Part shown: piece after piece, positions 52,565 through 63,308 of the stretch | How the letters are laid out: every line of letters starts with the position of its first letter | Position numbering within the stretch: position 1 is the first letter of the stretch | DNA from: Vibrio cincinnatiensis DSM 19608 | GTDB lineage: Bacteria > Pseudomonadota > Gammaproteobacteria > Enterobacterales > Vibrionaceae | Length of the DNA stretch: 64,000 nucleotides | Direction of reading: 5' to 3' | NCBI RefSeq assembly: GCF_900167345.1 | Contig: NZ_FUXB01000007.1 | Span: forward strand, 1 to 64,000 | Program-made: the position numbers and the translations under genes | Notes under the pieces: model-generated | Seen by the model: only the letters and a program-made list of their open reading frames with translations | Database searches by the model: none | Told to the model about the DNA's origin: nothing

Positions 52565-55411
52565 ATGCCATTACCCCAACCGCTAGCCGATCAGGCTGAA
52601 CGATACTATCAGCAGCTTCTTACTCAGCATTCCGTTATCGAAACCTGGCCTCTGCCGTTGCTCAATACACTACGCACTTTGCTTGGCTTGAGTCCTTTTA
52701 TTGCAGAGACGCTGCTACGCGATGAAGTGTTATGCCAAGAGTTGCCTCTTCGGCTTCAGGAAAAGCAACGGCGCTCGGCTTACCGGCAGCAATTAAATCA
52801 ATTACTTGCGTTGTGTGGGGATGATGTTTGTGGCCAGCGTATTTTGCGCTTGTTCCGTAATCGAGAAATGGTCTACATCGCTTGGCGTGATTTTTTATCA
52901 GATTGGTCATTAGAAGAGAGCCTCGCTCACCTGTCAGAGCTGGCCGAAGCGCTTATTTTTGAAACCTATCAATGGCAATACGCACAATGTTGTCAAGAGT
53001 GGGGAACGCCTTGTAATGCTCAGGGGCAAGCTCAACCCATGCTGATTATTGGCATGGGAAAATTAGGGGGGGGAGAGTTAAATTTTTCCTCCGATATTGA
53101 TTTAATCTTTACCTATCCGGAGAACGGCCAAACTCAAGGGGCGCGACGTTCAATTGATAACGCTCAGTTTTTTACCCGCCTAGGCCAACGTATTATCAAA
53201 ATGCTCGATCAGCAGACATTAGATGGTTTTTGTTACCGCGTCGATATGCGTTTACGTCCCTTTGGAGAGAGTGGCCCCTTGGTGATGAGTTATGCCGCAC
53301 TTGAGGATTATTACCAAGAGCAAGGGCGTGATTGGGAACGCTATGCCATGGTCAAAGCTCGGGTTATGGGAAGTGAAATGTACGAACAGTATCAAGAGCT
53401 GCGTCAAATGTTACGCCCTTTTGTGTTTCGTCGTTATATCGATTTTAGTGCTATTCAGTCACTACGCCGGATGAAGTCGATGATACGCAGTGAAGTCCGT
53501 CGGCGAGGGTTAAGTAACAATATCAAGTTAGGAGCGGGAGGCATTCGAGAAGTCGAATTTATCGCACAAGTTTTTCAATTGATCCGTGGAGGAAGAGAAC
53601 CCAGTTTGCGCTATCGTGGCCTGCTGGAAACCTTACAAGCGATTGGTGAGTTGGAATTACTGACCCCAGAGCAAATCGAGCAATTGACGAGTGCTTATCG
53701 CTTTTTGCGTCGACTAGAAAATTTACTGCAAGCGATAGAAGATAAACAAACTCAAACGTTACCGGATAAAACCGATGATCAACTGCGGCTGGCCTATGCA
53801 ATGGGGTATTGTTCTTGGGATGCCTTAACCGAGCAAATTCAGCAGGAAATGGCAGGTGTTCATCAGATCTTTATTGCACTTATTGGTGAAGAGGAGGAGG
53901 AAGACGATCTGCTGATTGCTCCGCATTTTCATGAGCTTTGGGACATGGCCCACAAACCCGAGGTGGTGGTACATATCGTTGAGCACGATTTAGCGCTTCC
54001 TGATGTTGAGACGGTGGCGAACACCTGTATTCATTTTAAGCAGGATTTGGCTAAAAAAACCATTGGCCCAAGAGGGCGAGAAGTGCTGAACCGTTTGATG
54101 CCCAAAGTTTATCAGGTGATTTTTTCTCATCCAGACGCTCAGTTTGGCTTAGCCAGAGTGCTCTCTTTACTCAATCGCATTGCGACGCGTACTACCTATT
54201 TGGAACTATTGGATGAATATCCAGCGGCACTGAATCAACTGGTTCGTCTGTGTACTGCCAGCCCGATGATTTCAGAGCAGTTATCGCGTTATCCTATTTT
54301 GTTAGATGAGCTGATTGATCCGCAACAGCTATATCACCCGATTGCGCTAGACAGTTATAAAACCGAGTTGCGTGATTTTCTGGCTCGGATTCCTGAAGAA
54401 GACATGGAGCAGCAAATGGAAGCGCTGCGCCAGTTTAAGCAAATTTGTATTTTAAAAATTGCCGCGGCAGACATTGCAGGTGTATTGCCAGTCATGAAGG
54501 TCAGTGATCACCTGACTTATTTAGCCGAAGCAATTGTCGAAGCCGTGATTCATCAGGCGTGGTTACAAGTCAGTGTTAAATATGGCGAACCCGATCATCT
54601 TACGGAGCGAGATGGCAAAGGATTTGCGGTGATAGGTTACGGTAAAGTAGGTGGCTGGGAATTAGGCTACAACTCCGATTTGGATATTGTTTTTGTGCAT
54701 GATTGCCCCGTTTCTTCTATGACTGATGGGGAAAAATCGATTGATGGTCGCCAATTTTATCTACGTCTCGCACAGCGTGTGATTCACCTGTTCTCAACGC
54801 GTACCACTTCTGGCATTTTATATGAAGTGGACACTCGGTTACGCCCTTCGGGTGTTTCAGGGTTACTGGTTTCCCCCATCGATGCGTTTGCCACTTACCA
54901 GAAAGAAGAAGCGTGGACATGGGAGCACCAAGCCTTAGTACGAGCCCGTATGATTTATGGTGATGCAGTTTTATTGAACAATTTTGAGCAACTGAGACAG
55001 ACCATTTTATCGTTACCGAGAGATCAAGAAACACTGAAACAACAAGTGATTGAAATGCGTCAAAAGATGCGTCAGCACTTAGGCAGTAAAAAAGCGGGCC
55101 GCTTTATGCTCAAACAAGATGAAGGGGGTATCGCAGATATTGAGTTTTTAGCACAATACTGGGTGTTACTCTATAGCCACCAGTTACCGAAGTTAACTCG
55201 CTGGTCTGACAATGTCCGAATTTTTGAATCATTGATTAAACTGGGCGTATTGGATGAATCTTCTGCAATGGCACTCACTCATGCATATACCCGTATGCGT
55301 GACCAGATCCATCATCGTAATTTGCTTAACTTAGAGGCGGATGTTGATGAAGGAAAGTTTATTGATGAACGGAAAATTGTGACACAAATTTGGCATAAGT
55401 GGTTGGGGTGA
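52565..55411 (+). CDS. glnE: Glutamine synthetase adenylyltransferase/deadenylase
   Basis: Bifunctional enzyme that adds AMP to, or removes it from, glutamine synthetase under PII control. The 948-residue length is normal. The two nucleotidyltransferase centres are visible: [20 protein letters not shown] (deadenylase half, near residue 162) and [20 protein letters not shown] (adenylylase half, near residue 690), each with the G-x11-DxD pattern. The start follows CAAGGATGAACC. hldE follows 64 bases later. Confidence 0.97.
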   Translation: MPLPQPLADQAERYYQQLLTQHSVIETWPLPLLNTLRTLLGLSPFIAETLLRDEVLCQELPLRLQEKQRRSAYRQQLNQLLALCGDDVCGQRILRLFRNREMVYIAWRDFLSDWSLEESLAHLSELAEALIFETYQWQYAQCCQEWGTPCNAQGQAQPMLIIGMGKLGGGELNFSSDIDLIFTYPENGQTQGARRSIDNAQFFTRLGQRIIKMLDQQTLDGFCYRVDMRLRPFGESGPLVMSYAALEDYYQEQGRDWERYAMVKARVMGSEMYEQYQELRQMLRPFVFRRYIDFSAIQSLRRMKSMIRSEVRRRGLSNNIKLGAGGIREVEFIAQVFQLIRGGREPSLRYRGLLETLQAIGELELLTPEQIEQLTSAYRFLRRLENLLQAIEDKQTQTLPDKTDDQLRLAYAMGYCSWDALTEQIQQEMAGVHQIFIALIGEEEEEDDLLIAPHFHELWDMAHKPEVVVHIVEHDLALPDVETVANTCIHFKQDLAKKTIGPRGREVLNRLMPKVYQVIFSHPDAQFGLARVLSLLNRIATRTTYLELLDEYPAALNQLVRLCTASPMISEQLSRYPILLDELIDPQQLYHPIALDSYKTELRDFLARIPEEDMEQQMEALRQFKQICILKIAAADIAGVLPVMKVSDHLTYLAEAIVEAVIHQAWLQVSVKYGEPDHLTERDGKGFAVIGYGKVGGWELGYNSDLDIVFVHDCPVSSMTDGEKSIDGRQFYLRLAQRVIHLFSTRTTSGILYEVDTRLRPSGVSGLLVSPIDAFATYQKEEAWTWEHQALVRARMIYGDAVLLNNFEQLRQTILSLPRDQETLKQQVIEMRQKMRQHLGSKKAGRFMLKQDEGGIADIEFLAQYWVLLYSHQLPKLTRWSDNVRIFESLIKLGVLDESSAMALTHAYTRMRDQIHHRNLLNLEADVDEGKFIDERKIVTQIWHKWLG

Positions 55412-55475
55412 AATCTTTAGCGACTCAAAGCCCTGTGCTACACTGCGCGACGAAATTAATAGTGGAGATTCCATA

Positions 55476-56906
55476 ATGAAACCGATCCTACCTGACTATA
55501 ACAAAGCGGGCGTGTTGATCATCGGTGATGTCATGCTTGATCGTTATTGGCATGGCCCAACGGGGCGTATTTCACCAGAAGCTCCGGTTCCCGTCGTCAA
55601 AGTTGAGCATAATGAAGAACGTCCAGGTGGGGCCGCTAACGTTGCTATGAATATTGCCTCTTTGGGGGGGAAGGCTACCATCATTGGTTTAACTGGTATG
55701 GATGAACCTGCTCAAGTCTTGGAAGAAAAACTCACCTCATTAAATGTAGCGTGTGATTTTGTCGCATTGGCAGATTATCCGACGATCACAAAATTACGCG
55801 TATTGAGCCGAGGCCAGCAGTTAATTCGCTTGGATTTTGAAGAAAAATTTGAACAAAACGACGCCAAACAAATGTTATCTCGGATGGAAGATGCTTTACC
55901 TCGTGTGAACGCGGTCATTTTATCTGACTACGCAAAAGGGGCTTTAGAGCATGTACAGGTGCTGATTCAACGAGCACGTGCTGCTCATTTACCTGTTTTT
56001 ATCGATCCTAAAGGGGCGGATTTTGAACGCTACCGAGGTGCAACACTGCTCACTCCTAATATGGCAGAATTTGAGCAAGTGGTTGGTAAAGTCAAATCAG
56101 AACAAGATTTGGTTGAGAAAGGGTTAGCCTTGATCGAACAGTTTGATTTCGAGGCCTTGTTGATCACTCGAAGTGAACATGGCATGACCTTGCTGCGTCG
56201 AGGTATGGAACCGTTCAATCTACCGACCCAAGCCAAAGAAGTGTTCGATGTGACTGGGGCTGGCGATACGGTCATTTCCGTATTAGCTGCCTCGGTTGCT
56301 GCTGGAAAATCCTTAGATGATGCCTGTGCATTAGCCAATGCAGCGGCTGGTGTTGTGGTGGGGAAACTTGGCACTTCAACGGTTTCTACGATTGAGCTGG
56401 TCGAAGCGATTCATGGCAGTAAAGATTCTGAATTTGGCATTATCAGTGAGCAAGCCTTGATCGAAGCTGTCAAAAAAGCCAAAGCTCGTGGTGAAAAAGT
56501 GGTGATGACCAATGGCTGTTTCGACATTTTACATGCTGGCCATGTTTCTTATTTAAATCATGCCGCTGAGCTTGGTGACCGACTGATTGTTGCTGTGAAT
56601 ACGGATGATTCTGTAAAACGTTTAAAAGGACCGGGACGTCCGGTTAACCCAACGGATCGTCGTATGGCGGTTCTTGCTGGGTTAGGAGCGGTGGATTGGG
56701 TGGTTCCGTTCGCAGAAGATACGCCACAACGCCTTATTGGTGAAGTATTGCCGAGCTTATTAGTCAAAGGGGGGGATTATCAACCTGAAGATATTGCTGG
56801 TGGTGCGGAAGTGATTGCGGCTGGGGGCGAAGTGAAAGTATTGAACTTTGAAGATGGCTGCTCAACCACAGAAATTATTCAAGCTATTCGAGGCGGAAAA
56901 GGCTAA
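55476..56906 (+). CDS. hldE: Bifunctional heptose kinase/adenylyltransferase HldE
   Basis: Makes ADP-heptose for the lipopolysaccharide inner core. The N-terminal ribokinase-like domain (about 1-320) has [16 protein letters not shown] and the catalytic [10 protein letters not shown] with its Asp. The C-terminal cytidylyltransferase-like domain (about 340-476) has [16 protein letters not shown], with the HxGH motif, and [14 protein letters not shown]. The 476-residue length is as in E. coli. glnE-hldE order is conserved in enterics. Confidence 0.97.
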   Translation: MKPILPDYNKAGVLIIGDVMLDRYWHGPTGRISPEAPVPVVKVEHNEERPGGAANVAMNIASLGGKATIIGLTGMDEPAQVLEEKLTSLNVACDFVALADYPTITKLRVLSRGQQLIRLDFEEKFEQNDAKQMLSRMEDALPRVNAVILSDYAKGALEHVQVLIQRARAAHLPVFIDPKGADFERYRGATLLTPNMAEFEQVVGKVKSEQDLVEKGLALIEQFDFEALLITRSEHGMTLLRRGMEPFNLPTQAKEVFDVTGAGDTVISVLAASVAAGKSLDDACALANAAAGVVVGKLGTSTVSTIELVEAIHGSKDSEFGIISEQALIEAVKKAKARGEKVVMTNGCFDILHAGHVSYLNHAAELGDRLIVAVNTDDSVKRLKGPGRPVNPTDRRMAVLAGLGAVDWVVPFAEDTPQRLIGEVLPSLLVKGGDYQPEDIAGGAEVIAAGGEVKVLNFEDGCSTTEIIQAIRGGKG

Positions 56907-56998
56907 CCAACGGATCCATTTTCATCAATCAACCACTCGGTTTCCCTAAACGGTGCGATGTTCGAAAACATATGCAGTAGGGGGCCCTCAGTAGATGA

Positions 56999-57024
56999 AT
57001 AAAGGGCTCAAATGAGCCCTTTAT
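56999..57024. terminator. Bidirectional terminator between hldE and tolC
   Basis: ATAAAGGGCTC (56999-57009) pairs with GAGCCCTTTAT (57014-57024) around a 4-base loop. It lies 23 bases beyond the tolC stop and 93 beyond hldE and can serve both convergent genes, though T runs are short. Confidence 0.75.
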
Positions 57025-57046
57025 GATTTTATACTGGTTTTATAGG

Positions 57047-58363
57047 CTATTTTTTTGCCGCTTTTAACCCAGAATTAATATCCAGAACATCTTGCTCATT
57101 TAATGCACCAATGGCTTGGCGTAATTGCAATACATTAAGAATGTAGTCGTAACGTGCAGAAGAGAGATTACGGTTTGCGTCGTAGAGACGGCGAGTGGCA
57201 TCCAATACATCCACAATCGTACGAGTACCCACTTCAAAGCCGGCTTCTGTAGCTTCTAAGGCCGAGCGAGCAGAAATGACAGTTTGCTCATAAGCGCGTA
57301 GAGCTCCAATGGAGGCATTGATATTATTATTGTAAGCGCGAACATTTTTCACAACGGTTCGAAACGACGCTTCCAAATCCTGACTAGCCGCAACGTAAGT
57401 ATATTCTGCTTGTTTAGTTAGCGAGGTCACATTACCACCCGTATAGAGTGGAACACTTAAGTTTAGCCCAATGGCAAAATCATTGTAATCGTGGCCACTG
57501 TAGCTATATACCCCACTACTGCTGTTAGATTCTCGACCATAATTATATCCCCCATCTAAAGTTAACGAAGGTAAATGGCCTGAACTGGCTAAAGCAATAT
57601 TATCTTTAGCAATGTCTTGTGCAATACGGGAAGAGAGCAAGGATAAGTTTTGCTGTTGTGCTCGCTCGATTAACGCTTCCATCGATTCCGTACTACGGCT
57701 GGCAGAGAAGCGTTTTGTGTCAAGAATATGGAGATTAGCATAGTCTTGCCCAGTGATTTCACGTAAAGATTCATAGCTATTGATCAGCGTATTTTCAGCC
57801 AGAACTTCATCGGCTAATACACTATCATATTGTGCTTGGGCATCATGTACGTCGGTAATCGCCGATAGTCCAACTTCAAAACGTTGTTTGGTTTGTTCGA
57901 GCTGACGAGCCACGGCCGCTTTTTCAGCTCGGACAAATTCTAGGTTATCTTGTGCACTTAAGACTTCAAAGTAAGCTTGGGAGACCCGAAGAATCAAATT
58001 CTGTTGAATAACCGCATATTCTGCATCGGCTTGACGAGCTTGTTTCTCTGCGGTATCTAAAGTGACCCAACTGGAACGGTTATACAGTTCTTGTGAAAAG
58101 CTAATGCCAGCACTTAGGCGATCACTTTCTCGAGAGTCTTCGTCACTGCGGGTTAGGTTATAGCCAGCCGTTAAATTAATTTGTGGTAAAAGAGAGCTTC
58201 GGCTGGAAGTAATCGCTTCAAAGGCGGCATCACGACGAGCGGCAGCACTGAGCAGTTGAGGATCATTCTCTTTTGCTTGGTCATAAATTTGTGCAAGATC
58301 ATCGGCCCATGCGCTCACGCTACCAAGGGTTGCACTTACTAATAAAGGAAGCAGTTTTTTCAT
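57047..58363 (-). CDS. tolC: Outer membrane efflux channel TolC
   Basis: Trimeric outer membrane tunnel used by multidrug efflux pumps and type I secretion. The 438-residue protein has a signal peptide (MKKLLPLLVSATLGSVSAWA, cleaved before DDLAQ). The two structural repeats of the OEP fold are visible as paired long helices and strand segments (ITSSRSSLLPQINLTAGY and IALASSGHLPSLTLDGGYNY). Length is slightly shorter than E. coli TolC because the C-terminal tail is short. It is divergent from nudF, as in E. coli. Confidence 0.95.
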   Translation of the reverse strand: MKKLLPLLVSATLGSVSAWADDLAQIYDQAKENDPQLLSAAARRDAAFEAITSSRSSLLPQINLTAGYNLTRSDEDSRESDRLSAGISFSQELYNRSSWVTLDTAEKQARQADAEYAVIQQNLILRVSQAYFEVLSAQDNLEFVRAEKAAVARQLEQTKQRFEVGLSAITDVHDAQAQYDSVLADEVLAENTLINSYESLREITGQDYANLHILDTKRFSASRSTESMEALIERAQQQNLSLLSSRIAQDIAKDNIALASSGHLPSLTLDGGYNYGRESNSSSGVYSYSGHDYNDFAIGLNLSVPLYTGGNVTSLTKQAEYTYVAASQDLEASFRTVVKNVRAYNNNINASIGALRAYEQTVISARSALEATEAGFEVGTRTIVDVLDATRRLYDANRNLSSARYDYILNVLQLRQAIGALNEQDVLDINSGLKAAKK

Positions 58364-58682
58364 CGGTCCTATTCCTGCCTATATATGAAAGGAGTTACTT
58401 TGACAGAGTGTAACTCAAATTGCTGGTATTTCATGCGAAAGTTTGCACTTTTTTACACTTAATTATCCATCTGTGCAATATAATTATTTGCTCTGGTTGG
58501 GCTTGAAATTCGGGAAAATAGTCAGATAGCGGATTCAGCCAATCTATCTCGTTCCTTGTTTTTATTCTCCCAAGCCTATAATTTAAAAATAAATACAATT
58601 TTTGTATAAAAAGTTGAGCAATGTCGTTGGCAGAGGGAAAACTTCCTGAGTAAACTATAAGATTCACCAACAAGGAGCGCTC
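58364..58682. other. tolC-nudF divergent intergenic region
   Basis: A 319-base AT-rich region that must contain the divergent tolC and nudF promoters. An 85-codon minus-strand frame over most of it has no ribosome site and no recognisable similarity, so I do not call it. No clear operator was identified. Confidence 0.45.
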
Positions 58683-59318
58683 ATGCAACCGTTAGATCCA
58701 TTGAAAAGTCCGTTTACGACGGATGATATTGATATCGTCTCAAAACAGACACTGTTTCAAGGTTTTTTCCGCATGGTGAAATACCGCTTTAAACACCGTC
58801 TGTTTCAAGGTGGATGGAGCGAACCGATTGAGCGAGAAATGTTTGAACGTGGACATGCTGCTGCGATGTTACCTTATGATCCTCTACGTGATGAGGTGGT
58901 GATCATCGAACAAATTCGAGTTGGGGCATTAGAGCATGCTCAACCTTGGCAGTTAGAGATTGTGGCTGGCATTATCGAACTTGGCGAATCTGCACCAGAT
59001 GTCGTTCGTCGAGAAGCGCAAGAAGAGGCCGGATTAGCGGTAGGGCGTTTAGAGAAAATTACCACTTATTATCCTTCGGCTGGAGGATGCTCTGAAAAAT
59101 TGGATGTTTATGTCGGAGAAGTGGATGCGACACTCGCGGGGGGCGTGCATGGTTTGGCTGTGGAAGGGGAAGACATCAAAGTTCATGTTATGAATCGTTC
59201 TGATGCTTATCAGTTGGTGAAAGAGGGCAGGATTGAAAATGGAGCCTCTATTATTGCTTTGCAGTGGTTAGAGCTAAATTATCAGCAGTTAGCCTCGCAA
59301 TGGCAGAGTGGCGTTTAG
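58683..59318 (+). CDS. nudF: ADP-ribose pyrophosphatase
   Basis: Nudix hydrolase that splits ADP-ribose to AMP and ribose 5-phosphate. The 211-residue protein has a complete Nudix box GIIELGESAPDVVRREAQEEAG with the REUxEE core, and upstream the ADP-ribose segment RVGALEHAQPWQLEIVAG. The start MQPLDPLKSPF follows CAAGGAG. It opens the nudF-yqiB-cpdA-yqiA-parE cluster known from enterics. The gap to yqiB is one base. Confidence 0.95.
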   Translation: MQPLDPLKSPFTTDDIDIVSKQTLFQGFFRMVKYRFKHRLFQGGWSEPIEREMFERGHAAAMLPYDPLRDEVVIIEQIRVGALEHAQPWQLEIVAGIIELGESAPDVVRREAQEEAGLAVGRLEKITTYYPSAGGCSEKLDVYVGEVDATLAGGVHGLAVEGEDIKVHVMNRSDAYQLVKEGRIENGASIIALQWLELNYQQLASQWQSGV

Positions 59319-59319
59319 T

Positions 59320-59775
59320 ATGTCGGTGTTAATGGCGTCTAAGCCGTATCATGTTGATCTTGCTGAATTGATGCGCACTTATGAAACCAACTATGCAAAG
59401 TTGAATGCTCTGATCCCTCGCCAACCGAATATCGGTGATGTACGTTGTTATCAAGCGGCTCACTTAACCTATCAACTTCAGGTGCTAGAGGTCACAAAGT
59501 ACACAACTTTGGTGGAGATTTGTCAAAGCGATGATATTTCGATATTTCCATTACCGACAATGTCTGTCAGGCTATATCACGATGCTCGGGTCGCTGAAGT
59601 TTGTGCCAGTGAACAACTTGGTCGAGTGGATGCTCGCTATGACTATCCCAACGACAAAATGGTACAAAAAGATGAGAAAGCTCAAGTGAATCGCTTTTTA
59701 GGTGATTGGCTCACCTTTTGTTTAAAAAGAGGGATAAGTCGAACTCCCATGAATATTAATCATCAACAGCATTAG
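59320..59775 (+). CDS. yqiB: DUF1249 family protein YqiB
   Basis: A 151-residue conserved protein of unknown function. It aligns with E. coli YqiB over its length, including YTTLVEICQ, the LPTMSVRLYHDARVAEVC segment and ARYDYPNDKMVQKDEKAQVNRFL. No catalytic motif is visible. The start at 59320 is one base after the nudF stop; an internal ATG at 59332 is also possible. It lies between nudF and cpdA as in enterics. Confidence 0.9.
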   Translation: MSVLMASKPYHVDLAELMRTYETNYAKLNALIPRQPNIGDVRCYQAAHLTYQLQVLEVTKYTTLVEICQSDDISIFPLPTMSVRLYHDARVAEVCASEQLGRVDARYDYPNDKMVQKDEKAQVNRFLGDWLTFCLKRGISRTPMNINHQQH

Positions 59776-59785
59776 GTTTATCGCT

Positions 59786-60607
59786 TTGAACGTGTCGCCC
59801 AGTTTAGACCCATCAGAGAATATCAAGCTTGTCCAAATTACGGATACGCATCTGTTTGCGCCTGATGATGGTTGTTTACTCAGTGTTAATACCGCAGACA
59901 GCTTTCGTGCTATTGTCCAAGCGATTAATGAACAGCAAATGCCATTTGATGCCATTCTTGCGACGGGAGATATTTCACAAGATCACAGTGCAGAATCCTA
60001 TCAGCGCTTCGCTTCAGGGATCCGTGAATTGCAAAAGCCGTGCTTCTGGTTACCGGGCAACCACGATTATAAACCCAATATGGGCAGTGTAATGCCATCG
60101 GAGCAAATTCATGCGCTAGAGCATGTTTTGTTAGGGGAACACTGGCAGATGGTTTTACTCGATTCTCAGGTCGTTGGCGTTCCTCATGGCCGTTTAAGTG
60201 ATTACCAACTCACCTTATTGGATGAAAAACTCACTCAATACCCTGATCGCTTTACACTGGTATTACTGCATCACCATCCTTTATTGGTTGGTAGTGCTTG
60301 GCTTGATCAGCACACCTTAAAAGATAGTGATGCGTTTTGGAATGTCGTCAGCCAACACCAAAATGTCCGAGCGGTGCTGTGCGGTCATGTGCACCAGAAT
60401 ATGGATCGAGAGCATCAAGGCGTAAGAGTGATGGCAACGCCATCGACTTGTGTTCAATTTAAGCCCAATTCAGATGATTTTGCGCTTGATCTCTGCTCTC
60501 CGGGGTGGCGTGAATTAGAGCTCCATCATAATGGTCAAGTGACGACGCAAGTCAAACGGCTAATGAAAGGGGCGTTTGTGCCGGATTTTACCTCTACTGG
60601 ATATTAA
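59786..60607 (+). CDS. cpdA: 3',5'-cyclic-AMP phosphodiesterase CpdA
   Basis: Hydrolyses cAMP and so lowers CRP activity. The 273-residue calcineurin-like metallophosphoesterase has the metal motifs TDTHLF (19-24), GDISQD, GNHD, HHHPLL and GHVHQN. The first in-frame initiator after the yqiB stop is TTG 59786 (ribosome site TAGG 10 bases before), so a non-ATG start is likely; GTG 59792 is the alternative. It lies 10 bases after yqiB and 4 bases before yqiA. Confidence 0.93.
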   Translation: MNVSPSLDPSENIKLVQITDTHLFAPDDGCLLSVNTADSFRAIVQAINEQQMPFDAILATGDISQDHSAESYQRFASGIRELQKPCFWLPGNHDYKPNMGSVMPSEQIHALEHVLLGEHWQMVLLDSQVVGVPHGRLSDYQLTLLDEKLTQYPDRFTLVLLHHHPLLVGSAWLDQHTLKDSDAFWNVVSQHQNVRAVLCGHVHQNMDREHQGVRVMATPSTCVQFKPNSDDFALDLCSPGWRELELHHNGQVTTQVKRLMKGAFVPDFTSTGY

Positions 60608-60611
60608 GGCT

Positions 60612-61199
60612 ATGTCATCACTACCTTCACTACTGCTCTACATTCATGGATTTAACAGTTCCCCACAATCACATAAAGCGCAAGTGATGCAACAATATTG
60701 TGCTGAGTATCGACCTGATATCAAAGTTGTGGTGCCTAAATTACCTCATTTTCCTAAACAAGCGGCTGATTTGTTATCGAGTATAGTCACAAGCTACCAA
60801 GATCAATATCGTATCGGGCTGGTCGGTAGTTCATTAGGTGGCTACTTAGCAACGTGGTTGAATGCTCAGTTCTCTTTTCCCGCAGTATTGGTCAACCCAG
60901 CCGTGAAACCTTATGAGCTGCTTGCTGATTTTCTTGGTGAACAACAAAATCCTTATACTGGTGAACACTATGTGCTAGATCATTCGCACATTGAAGAGTT
61001 AATGGCACTGGATATCCCTGAGATTCAAAACCCTGATCACTTTTGGTTACTACAACAAATGGGGGATGAAGTGTTAGACTATCGCCAAGCGGTAGAAAAG
61101 TATCACTACGCCCGACAAACGGTGGAACCCAATGGTGATCATAGTTTTGTCGATTTTGAGCGTTATCCTCAGCAAATTATCCAATTCTTAAATCTTTGA
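60612..61199 (+). CDS. yqiA: YqiA esterase
   Basis: A 195-residue alpha/beta hydrolase of the YqiA family. The oxyanion region is LLYIHGFNSSPQSHKAQ and the nucleophile elbow VGSSLGGYLATWL, with the serine between the glycines; the C-terminal GDHSFVDF holds the catalytic histidine. In E. coli it hydrolyses short acyl esters; the natural substrate is not known. The start ATG 60612 follows AAGGCT. It precedes parE by 216 bases, with a hairpin in the gap. Confidence 0.92.
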   Translation: MSSLPSLLLYIHGFNSSPQSHKAQVMQQYCAEYRPDIKVVVPKLPHFPKQAADLLSSIVTSYQDQYRIGLVGSSLGGYLATWLNAQFSFPAVLVNPAVKPYELLADFLGEQQNPYTGEHYVLDHSHIEELMALDIPEIQNPDHFWLLQQMGDEVLDYRQAVEKYHYARQTVEPNGDHSFVDFERYPQQIIQFLNL

Positions 61200-61211
61200 G
61201 GATGTCTTGAG

Positions 61212-61272
61212 GGAAGAGTCATAAATTTATCCCTTGCTAACGGATGTCACTTGACATCTCAAGGGCTCTTCC
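61212..61272. repeat. Nested hairpin between yqiA and parE
   Basis: Three nested stems share one axis: GGAAGAG (61212-61218) with CTCTTCC (61266-61272), CCCTTG (61231-61236) with CAAGGG (61260-61265), and GATGTCA (61243-61249) with TGACATC (61252-61258). On the 3' side they are almost contiguous, on the 5' side they are separated by 12- and 6-base bulges. No T run follows, so it is not a simple intrinsic terminator. It may stabilise the yqiA 3' end or regulate parE. Confidence 0.55.
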
Positions 61273-61415
61273 TGAGTATGTTTCTCTTGTTCTTTCTTCG
61301 CTTATAGCTCTATATCACGGGGTGTTGTGCATTTTTAGTGACAATTTTCTTGTAGATAGAGCATAAACGCGTAGTAAAGTAACCCCATTATTTTTCGATA
61401 AAAGCATTCCGTATT

Positions 61416-63308
61416 ATGACAGAACAATATAATGCTGGAGCCATTGAAGTTTTAAATGGCTTAGAACCAGTACGTCGCCGACCTGGGATGTATACGGATA
61501 CCACGCGCCCTAACCACTTAGGGCAAGAAGTTATCGACAACAGTGTCGATGAAGCGTTGGCCGGATATGCCACTAAGGTTCAGGTGATTCTTCATGCCGA
61601 TCAATCATTAGAAGTTATTGATGATGGGCGTGGTATGCCCGTTGATATTCATCCAGAAGAGAAAGTCTCTGGTGTGGAGTTGATCTTATGTAAATTGCAT
61701 GCTGGTGGTAAGTTTTCTAATAAGAACTACCAATTTTCCGGTGGCCTACATGGGGTGGGTATTTCGGTTGTTAACGCCTTATCCAAACGTATTGAAGTCA
61801 CCGTTCGCCGTGATGGGCAGGTCTATGACATTGCCTTTGAACACGGTGACAAAGTTTCCGATCTTACGGTGACCGGAACTTGTGGTCGGCGTAATCGAGG
61901 AACTTCTGTACATTTTTGGCCTGAAGCGCGTTACTTTGACTCCGCCAACTTCTCCGTTTCTCGCTTAATCAATAATTTACGCGCTAAAGCGGTTTTATGC
62001 CCAGGGTTAGAAGTCACCTTTACCGATAAGGTGAACGATAAAGAGTACCGCTGGCTCTATGAAGATGGTTTAAAAGACTATTTGGCGGAGGGCGTTAAAG
62101 GCTATACCTTATTGCCCGAAGAGCCGTTTACTGGTGAATTAAAAACAGACATTGAAGCGGCCAACTGGGCCGTTATTTGGCTTCCTGAAGGGGGCGATTT
62201 AATTACCGAAAGTTATGTTAACTTGATTCCAACGCCTCAGGGGGGGACGCATGTTAACGGATTACGCCAAGGCTTGCTGGATGCGATGCGGGAATTTTGT
62301 GAGTTTCGTAATCTACTGCCGCGTGGTGTTAAATTAACCGGTGAAGATGTGTTTGATCGCTGTGCTTATGTTTTATCGATCAAAATGCAAGACCCTCAAT
62401 TTGCTGGGCAAACTAAAGAGCGGCTCTCTTCTCGTCAAACAGCTTCCTTTGTTTCTAGCGTGGTAAAAGACGCGTTTAGCTTGTGGCTCAATGAAAAACC
62501 TCAACTGGCTGAATTATTGGCTGAAACTTGCATTGCGAATGCTCATCGCCGTATGCGAGCCAGTAAAAAAGTCGTGCGGAAAAAAGTCGCTTCAGGCCCA
62601 GCGTTACCGGGAAAATTAACCGACTGTTCGCAGCAAGATCTTAGCCGAACTGAACTTTTCTTAGTGGAAGGGGATTCCGCCGGCGGCAGTGCGAAACAGG
62701 CGCGTAACCGTGAGTTTCAGGCCATTATGCCCCTACGCGGTAAGATCTTAAACACGTGGGAAGTGTCCGCAGATCAAGTGTTAGCTTCACAAGAAGTACA
62801 TGACATCTCGGTTGCTTTGGGCATTGATCCCGACAGTGATGATCTTGAGGCGTTGCGCTATGGCAAAGTCTGTATCTTAGCGGATGCAGACTCCGATGGA
62901 TTGCATATTGCCACACTGCTGTGTGCCTTGTTTACTCGCCATTTCCGCGCCTTAGTTCGTGCAGGTCATGTCTATGTAGCCATGCCTCCACTTTATCGTA
63001 TCGACTGTGGTAAAGAAGTGCATTATGCCTTGGATGACAGTGAAAAAGACGCCATTCTTGAGCGTTTAAGTCAGAAAAAAGCTAAGATCAACGTCCAGCG
63101 CTTTAAAGGTCTAGGGGAAATGAACCCGCTCCAATTACGGGAAACTACCATGGATCCAAACACACGTCGTTTGGTGCAATTAACCATTGATGATGATAAA
63201 GAAACTGACGAAATGATGGATATGTTGCTGGGTAAAAAACGCGCCGATGATCGTCGCAGTTGGCTACAACGCAACGGTGATATGGCCGATATGGCAGAGG
63301 TACAATAA
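61416..63308 (+). CDS. parE: DNA topoisomerase IV subunit B
   Basis: ATPase subunit of topoisomerase IV, which unlinks daughter chromosomes. The 630-residue protein has the GHKL ATPase motifs DNSVDEAL, DDGRGMPVDIH and GGLHGVGISVVNAL, and the TOPRIM domain with LVEGDSAGGSAKQARNREFQ and LADADSDGLH. The quinolone-region EGDSAGG looks wild type. It is separated from parC by no intergenic bases: the parC ATG directly follows the TAA. Confidence 0.97.
   Translation: MTEQYNAGAIEVLNGLEPVRRRPGMYTDTTRPNHLGQEVIDNSVDEALAGYATKVQVILHADQSLEVIDDGRGMPVDIHPEEKVSGVELILCKLHAGGKFSNKNYQFSGGLHGVGISVVNALSKRIEVTVRRDGQVYDIAFEHGDKVSDLTVTGTCGRRNRGTSVHFWPEARYFDSANFSVSRLINNLRAKAVLCPGLEVTFTDKVNDKEYRWLYEDGLKDYLAEGVKGYTLLPEEPFTGELKTDIEAANWAVIWLPEGGDLITESYVNLIPTPQGGTHVNGLRQGLLDAMREFCEFRNLLPRGVKLTGEDVFDRCAYVLSIKMQDPQFAGQTKERLSSRQTASFVSSVVKDAFSLWLNEKPQLAELLAETCIANAHRRMRASKKVVRKKVASGPALPGKLTDCSQQDLSRTELFLVEGDSAGGSAKQARNREFQAIMPLRGKILNTWEVSADQVLASQEVHDISVALGIDPDSDDLEALRYGKVCILADADSDGLHIATLLCALFTRHFRALVRAGHVYVAMPPLYRIDCGKEVHYALDDSEKDAILERLSQKKAKINVQRFKGLGEMNPLQLRETTMDPNTRRLVQLTIDDDKETDEMMDMLLGKKRADDRRSWLQRNGDMADMAEVQ

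Noticed and set aside
58431..58688. An 85-codon minus-strand frame in the tolC-nudF gap
   Set aside because: It overlaps the nudF start and ribosome site and must share space with two promoters; no known family.
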